Assembly (NCBI GenBank): GCA_004005435.1
Contig: RZWH01000005.1
Location: 248,001 to 312,000, forward strand
Origin: Rhodobacteraceae bacterium CCMM004
GTDB lineage: Bacteria > Pseudomonadota > Alphaproteobacteria > Rhodobacterales > Rhodobacteraceae
DNA length: 64,000 nt
Direction: 5' to 3'
In this document: piece by piece, positions 60,163-64,000 of the stretch
Position numbering within the stretch: position 1 is the first letter of the stretch
Layout: each line of letters starts with the position of its first letter
Translations under genes and position numbers: made by a program
Notes under the pieces: model-generated
Seen by the model: only the letters and a program-made list of their open reading frames with translations
What the model was told of the DNA's origin: nothing
Databases searched by the model: none

Positions 60163-61812
60163 ATGCTTAGCCATACTTTGAAGTCCACGACGGCCATCGC
60201 CGTGTCGCTCGCGTTGATCCTGCCGGCGCCGGTCCTGGCCCAGTCCGACACCGCGCCCGACGATCCGTGCGCCGCGCTCGAAAGCGCCGTGGGCGAGGCG
60301 GGGGCCCAACTCCGCGCCGCGTGTGAAGCCGCGCGGGCGAACCAGGCGGCCCCGGCGGAGGAAGCCCCGGCCGAAGAGGCCCCCGTGGACGAAGCCCCGG
60401 CCGAGGAGACTCCCGCCGAAGAGGCCCCCGCCGAGGAGGCCGCCGCCGAGGAGACCCCCACGGAGGAGGCTCCTGCCGAGGAGACCGCCGCCGAAGAGAC
60501 CCCGGCCGAGGAGGCTCCGGCCGAGGAGGCCGCCGCCGAAGAGACTCCTGCCGAAGAGACTCCTGCCGAGGAGGCTCCGGCCGAGGAGGCCGTCGCCGAA
60601 GAGACCCCGGCCGAAGAGGCTCCCGCCGAGGGGACCGTTGCCGAAGAGACCCCCGCAGAGGAAACGCCCTCGGGCACCGAAGCCGCTGAGGCCGAGACCG
60701 AAGCACCTGCATCCGAGGGCGACACCGAAGTGGGCCAGGAGGACACCGCCGACTCCGTCGCCGCCGCCAACGCAACGGTTGAGGCCGAGGCCCTCTCGGG
60801 CGGTGCGGCGGCCGATACGCAGGCATTGACCATCACCGATGAAAATGCGCGCTCCAGCGACGAAGCCTTCGAGACCGAAGCCGCGACGGCCGCCGAGACC
60901 GGCGGCGGCGACGGCGGCGGCCTGTCGACCCTGGAGAAATTCGCCATCGGTGCGGTGGGTGCCGCCGCTATCGGCGCGCTCCTGAACCAGGGCGAAAAGG
61001 TCGTGTCGAACACCGGCGACCGCGTGGTCGTGCAGCGGCAGAACGGCGACTACTACGTGCTCAAGGACGACGGCGCGCTGGTGCGGCGCCCGGGCACCGA
61101 GGTCCAGGTCGAGAGCTTCGCCGACGGCTCCAGCCGCGAGGTCGCGACCCGCGCCGACGGCACGCGTATCGTCACCATCCGCAGCTCCAACGGCCAGATC
61201 CTCCAGCGCACGCGCATCCTGCCCGACGGGCGCGAGGTCGTGTTGATCGACGACACCGCCGAGATCGCCGCGGTGGAGACGGCCGACCTGGCCGCCACGC
61301 CCGCCCCCGCGCCGTCGAGCCGGGTGGCCGGGACCGACACCGAGGCCCTGCGCGCCGCGCTGATGGCCGAAGCGGGGATCGACCGGCGCTATTCCCTGCG
61401 TCAGATCCGCGACATCCGCGCGGTGCGGGCGCTGGCGCCGGAGTTGGTGCTCGACACTGTGACCTTCGACACCGGGTCGGCCGTGATCACGCCCAGTCAG
61501 GCCGAAGAGCTGTCGGCCCTGGGGCGGGCGATGACCGCGGCCATCGACGAGAACCCCGGCGAGGTCTTCCTCATCGAGGGGCACACCGACGCCGTGGGCG
61601 GCGCGGCCATGAACCTCGCGCTCTCCGACCGGCGGGCCGAGTCGGTGGCTCTGGCGCTGAGCGAGTATTTCGACGTGCCGCCGGAGAACATGGTGGTTCA
61701 GGGCTACGGCGAATCGAACCTCAAGATCGCCACCCAGGGCGCCGAGCGGGAGAACCGCCGCGCCGCCGTGCGCCGGATCACCCCGCTCCTCCAGACCGCC
61801 GCGGTGAAATGA
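60163..61812 (+). CDS. OmpA-family outer-membrane protein with long Pro/Glu repeat
   Basis: This 549-residue protein has a signal peptide (1-26, ending in PAPVLA), a Pro/Glu/Ala repeat (63-169), a short hydrophobic stretch ([15 protein letters not shown]), and a C-terminal OmpA-like domain (about 430-549) with peptidoglycan-binding Asp/Arg in [20 protein letters not shown]. It is secreted to the periplasm and likely bound to peptidoglycan through the OmpA domain, with the repeat as a flexible acidic spacer. The start ATG 60163 follows gggaagag. Confidence 0.88.
   Translation: MLSHTLKSTTAIAVSLALILPAPVLAQSDTAPDDPCAALESAVGEAGAQLRAACEAARANQAAPAEEAPAEEAPVDEAPAEETPAEEAPAEEAAAEETPTEEAPAEETAAEETPAEEAPAEEAAAEETPAEETPAEEAPAEEAVAEETPAEEAPAEGTVAEETPAEETPSGTEAAEAETEAPASEGDTEVGQEDTADSVAAANATVEAEALSGGAAADTQALTITDENARSSDEAFETEAATAAETGGGDGGGLSTLEKFAIGAVGAAAIGALLNQGEKVVSNTGDRVVVQRQNGDYYVLKDDGALVRRPGTEVQVESFADGSSREVATRADGTRIVTIRSSNGQILQRTRILPDGREVVLIDDTAEIAAVETADLAATPAPAPSSRVAGTDTEALRAALMAEAGIDRRYSLRQIRDIRAVRALAPELVLDTVTFDTGSAVITPSQAEELSALGRAMTAAIDENPGEVFLIEGHTDAVGGAAMNLALSDRRAESVALALSEYFDVPPENMVVQGYGESNLKIATQGAERENRRAAVRRITPLLQTAAVK
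60349..60669 (+). repeat. In-frame 15-bp tandem repeats (about 21 units)
   Basis: The units encode [15 protein letters not shown] or close variants and run residues 63-169 of the OmpA gene. The DNA repeats are imperfect (codon changes at third positions), consistent with old expansion by slippage followed by purifying selection on the acidic Pro-rich protein. Confidence 0.9.
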
Positions 61813-61873
61813 TCGCGGAGCGTCTCGTCGGCGCTTAACGCGCCGTTAAGGGGCGGCGGGCCATAGAGGTGGA

Positions 61874-62788
61874 ATGACGGCTCTCGACTGTTCTCCGCCC
61901 GGCCCGCCGCCCGCGCCCTCCGTCCCCGACCGGCTGATGGAGCTGGCGAACCAACTCGCGGCGAGTCAGTTCGCCGCCTTTCGCGAGCTCTATGCGGGGG
62001 CGGGGGTGTGCCCGCCGCTGTTGTCCTGGGCCGTGGACCCCGAGGCGGCGCGCAGTCCCGACATCCTGGAGTTCGATCGCATCTCGGAGCCCATGTGCGA
62101 CGCCCGCGGCCGTATCCTGCACGACCGATTCGACCTCGCCGCCTTCGGCGATCTGACGGGGCTCCTGACCGTGGTGCGGGCCGACGCCGACCACATGGTG
62201 TTCACCTACGACCACTACGGCGGCGACATCGCCGCGGTCTGGGGCCGCACGATGCAGGGGCGCTCCACGGCCGAGTTCCAGGGGCCGATGGCCGACGGGG
62301 TGACGGCGCTCTACATGGCCGCGGCGCTGCGCGGTGAGCGGGCGCTCAGCGTCAATCGGCCCCCGGGCCAGGTGTTCGTCCGCGACTGGCGGGTCTACAT
62401 CGTCCCGATGATCGACGACGACCAGACCGTCGTGGGCTTTGTCTCGCTGAATCTGCCGGAGACCCCCTTTGCCCGCGGGCTCGACCTGGTGCCTTGGCCG
62501 ACCGTGGTGTGCGACGCGGAGGGGACGGTGCATCTGGCCAATCGCGCCGCCCACGCCGCCTGGGCCGACCCAGCGCACCGGGGCCCCTTGCCGCCCTGGG
62601 GCACGCTCGCCGACGCCCTCGGCGCGGTCTGGGAACCGCCGGTCCCCGCCGACGCCCTGGCGGAGGGCGCGCAGGCCATCGCGATCCGCCTGGAGCGCCG
62701 GGACGGCCGGCCGGCGGTCCACGCCACGCTCAGCGGCGTGATGCATCACGAGCGAGCGTTCTATGTCCTGATCTGCACGCCGGGATGA
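61874..62788 (+). CDS. PAS-like protein of unknown function
   Basis: I do not recognise a named family in this 304-residue cytosolic protein. An N-terminal segment (about 60-135) with YDHYGGDIAAVWGRTMQGRS resembles a PAS fold, as in PAS_5/ligand-binding domains, and a second similar segment starts near VPWPTVVCDAEGTVHLANRAAHAAW (about 217-300). There is no kinase, GGDEF or HTH output domain. It sits between the OmpA gene and the peptide ABC permeases. Confidence 0.65.
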   Translation: MTALDCSPPGPPPAPSVPDRLMELANQLAASQFAAFRELYAGAGVCPPLLSWAVDPEAARSPDILEFDRISEPMCDARGRILHDRFDLAAFGDLTGLLTVVRADADHMVFTYDHYGGDIAAVWGRTMQGRSTAEFQGPMADGVTALYMAAALRGERALSVNRPPGQVFVRDWRVYIVPMIDDDQTVVGFVSLNLPETPFARGLDLVPWPTVVCDAEGTVHLANRAAHAAWADPAHRGPLPPWGTLADALGAVWEPPVPADALAEGAQAIAIRLERRDGRPAVHATLSGVMHHERAFYVLICTPG

Positions 62789-62842
62789 CCGGGCGATCCG
62801 CCCACGCTTGACCGACCGGCAGGGGTGGGGCAGACCGTTGGG

Positions 62843-63820
62843 ATGCTCGCTTACGTCATCCGCCGCGTGTTCCAGTCGCTGATCGTGCTGCTCGTGGTCG
62901 GGCTGGTCGCCTTTTCCATGTTCCGCTTCGTGGGCGATCCGGTGGACAACATGCTGGGGCAGGAGCGCACCCAGGCGGATATCGAGCGCCTGCGCACCCA
63001 ACTGGGCCTGGATCAGCCGTTCCCCGTCCAATACTGGAAGTTCCTGATGAACGCGGCCCAGGGCAACTTTGGCGTCAGCTACCGCCAGGGCCGGCCGGTT
63101 TCCGACATCATCGCCGAGCGGGCGCCCGCGACGTTGGAGCTGGCAGCGGTCTCGGGCCTTTTTGCCATCGGGCTCGGGATCGCGCTGGGCATCTTCACGG
63201 CGATCCGACGACGAGGGATCGCAGCGAACCTGATCATGACGCTCAGTCTGATCGGCGTGTCGCTGCCCACCTTCCTCATCGGTATCCTGCTGATCTATGT
63301 GTTCTCGGTGGAGTTGGACCTGCTGCCGTCCTTTGGCAGGGGGGACACGGTCGACCTGGGCTGGTGGACCACCGGGTTCCTGACCCAGAGCGGGCTCGTC
63401 GCGCTGATCCTGCCGTCGATCACGCTGGGCCTCTACCAGATGACGCTGATCATGCGGCTGGTGCGGTCCGAGATGCTGGAGGTCCTGCGCCAGGACTACA
63501 TCCGCTTTGCCCGCGCCCGGGGGCTGAAGGAGCGGGCGGTGAACTTCCGCCACGCGCTCAAGAACACGCTGGTGCCGGTGATCACGGTGACCGGCCTGCA
63601 ACTGGGTTCGATCATCGCGTTCGCCATCATCACCGAGACGGTGTTCCAATGGCCGGGCGTGGGCCTGTTGTTCATCAACGCGATTCAGTTCGTCGACATC
63701 CCCGTCATGGCCGCCTACCTGATGCTGATCTCGGTGATGTTCGTGGCCATCAACCTGATCGTCGACCTGCTCTACTTCGCCATCGACCCGCGACTGCGCA
63801 TCGACGGGAGGCACGCGTGA
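62843..63820 (+). CDS. Peptide ABC transporter permease (DppB/OppB type)
   Basis: This 325-residue permease begins MLAYVIRRVFQSLIVLLVVG and has DppB marks DNMLGQERTQADIERLR, LDQPFPVQYWKFLMNAA, RLVRSEMLEVLRQDYIRFAR and TETVFQWPGVGLLFINAI. Six helices are expected. ATG 62843 is preferred to GTG 62825 since it gives the standard N-terminus. It is coupled to the next permease (GTGA overlap). Confidence 0.93.
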   Translation: MLAYVIRRVFQSLIVLLVVGLVAFSMFRFVGDPVDNMLGQERTQADIERLRTQLGLDQPFPVQYWKFLMNAAQGNFGVSYRQGRPVSDIIAERAPATLELAAVSGLFAIGLGIALGIFTAIRRRGIAANLIMTLSLIGVSLPTFLIGILLIYVFSVELDLLPSFGRGDTVDLGWWTTGFLTQSGLVALILPSITLGLYQMTLIMRLVRSEMLEVLRQDYIRFARARGLKERAVNFRHALKNTLVPVITVTGLQLGSIIAFAIITETVFQWPGVGLLFINAIQFVDIPVMAAYLMLISVMFVAINLIVDLLYFAIDPRLRIDGRHA

Positions 63821-64000
63821 CCGGCATCCCCGACACCGAACTGCCGAGCGACCGCCCCGACGTCCTGCCGCCGTCGCGGCTGCGCCGGGCCTGGGACAGC
63901 GATTTCGCCTTCAAGTTCCGCCGCTCGCCCGTCGCCGTCGTCTCGGCGGCGGTGGTGGCGTTTCTCGTGCTCGCGGCGCTCTTCGCTCCGCTGATCGCGC
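63817..64000 (+). CDS. Peptide ABC transporter permease (DppC type), cut by window end
   Basis: Only about 61 codons are visible. They start with a GTG overlapping the dppB stop and contain RRAWDSDFAFKFRRSPVAVV and VVAFLVLAALFAPLIA, the typical cytoplasmic head and first membrane helix of DppC/OppC. The rest lies outside the window. Confidence 0.88.
   Translation, partial: MTGIPDTELPSDRPDVLPPSRLRRAWDSDFAFKFRRSPVAVVSAAVVAFLVLAALFAPLIA

Noticed and set aside
60349-60669. 15-bp repeats as a mobile or recombination site
   Set aside because: They are in frame and explained by the Pro/Glu protein repeat.

Overview
The window is about 64 kb of GC-rich (roughly 68-70% by eye) chromosomal DNA. Gene content and order point to an alphaproteobacterium of the Rhodobacterales (Roseobacter/Paracoccus/Rhodobacter relatives): crotonyl-CoA carboxylase/reductase plus ethylmalonyl-CoA mutase, a LuxR/LuxI pair, an aa3-oxidase cluster ordered ctaC-ctaB-small ORF-ctaG-ctaE-surf1, and fnrL next to ccoNOQP and ccoGHIS-hemN. 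I see no rRNA, tRNA, CRISPR array, insertion sequence, integrase or phage gene. It reads as core chromosome with small accessory insertions.
Layout. 0-4.5 kb: ethylmalonyl-CoA pathway genes (ecm, cut by the left edge, and ccr) flanking a membrane acyltransferase. 4.5-7.8 kb: an AT-rich regulatory region, a small conserved ORF overlapping luxR, luxI, and a RecD-like helicase. 7.8-12.5 kb (minus): a three-gene set resembling the DprE1/DprE2 epimerase with a UPF0104 membrane protein, then a GNAT and a 3-oxoacid CoA-transferase (scoAB). 12.6-18.3 kb (minus): topA, dprA, tldD. 18.5-25.9 kb (plus): aa3 oxidase subunits II and III with assembly factors, thrC, an M16 peptidase and a GNAT. 26.1-28.4 kb: an exported metallo-beta-lactamase-fold protein and a GlcD-type flavoprotein. 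28.4-33.6 kb (minus): a polar amino-acid ABC transporter with a glutamine-synthetase-like enzyme. 33.7-38.5 kb: GNAT, cytosolic PhnD-like protein, TerB, MipA-type porin, SDR, and an unusual metzincin with an OmpA-like middle domain. 38.5-47.3 kb: prs, an HCCA-isomerase-like protein, a hydrolase, threonine aldolase, ycgN, ribF, MaoC hydratase, HAD phosphatase, manganese pyrophosphatase and hemN. 47.3-58.1 kb: cbb3 oxidase assembly (ccoGHIS), mltB, cbb3 structural genes (ccoNOQP) and fnrL, with FNR boxes before ccoN and ccoG. 58.3-64 kb: a peptide ABC binding protein, an OmpA protein with a long Pro/Glu repeat, a PAS-like protein and two ABC permeases, the last cut by the right edge.
How the genes work together. 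The strongest functional unit is the micro-aerobic module: FnrL should sense oxygen loss and switch on the cbb3 oxidase, its copper/haem assembly factors and the anaerobic haem enzyme HemN. Many genes are translationally coupled by 4-nt ATGA overlaps.
The most distinctive non-coding signal is a set of paired, nearly perfect palindromes at four places (30.5, 42.4, 53.1 and 53.2 kb). Within each pair the central bases are shared while the arms differ between loci. One pair is translated as the N-terminus of YcgN. The most unusual protein is the 379-residue metzincin at 37.3 kb. I did not find a clear multi-gene novel defence or secretion system.
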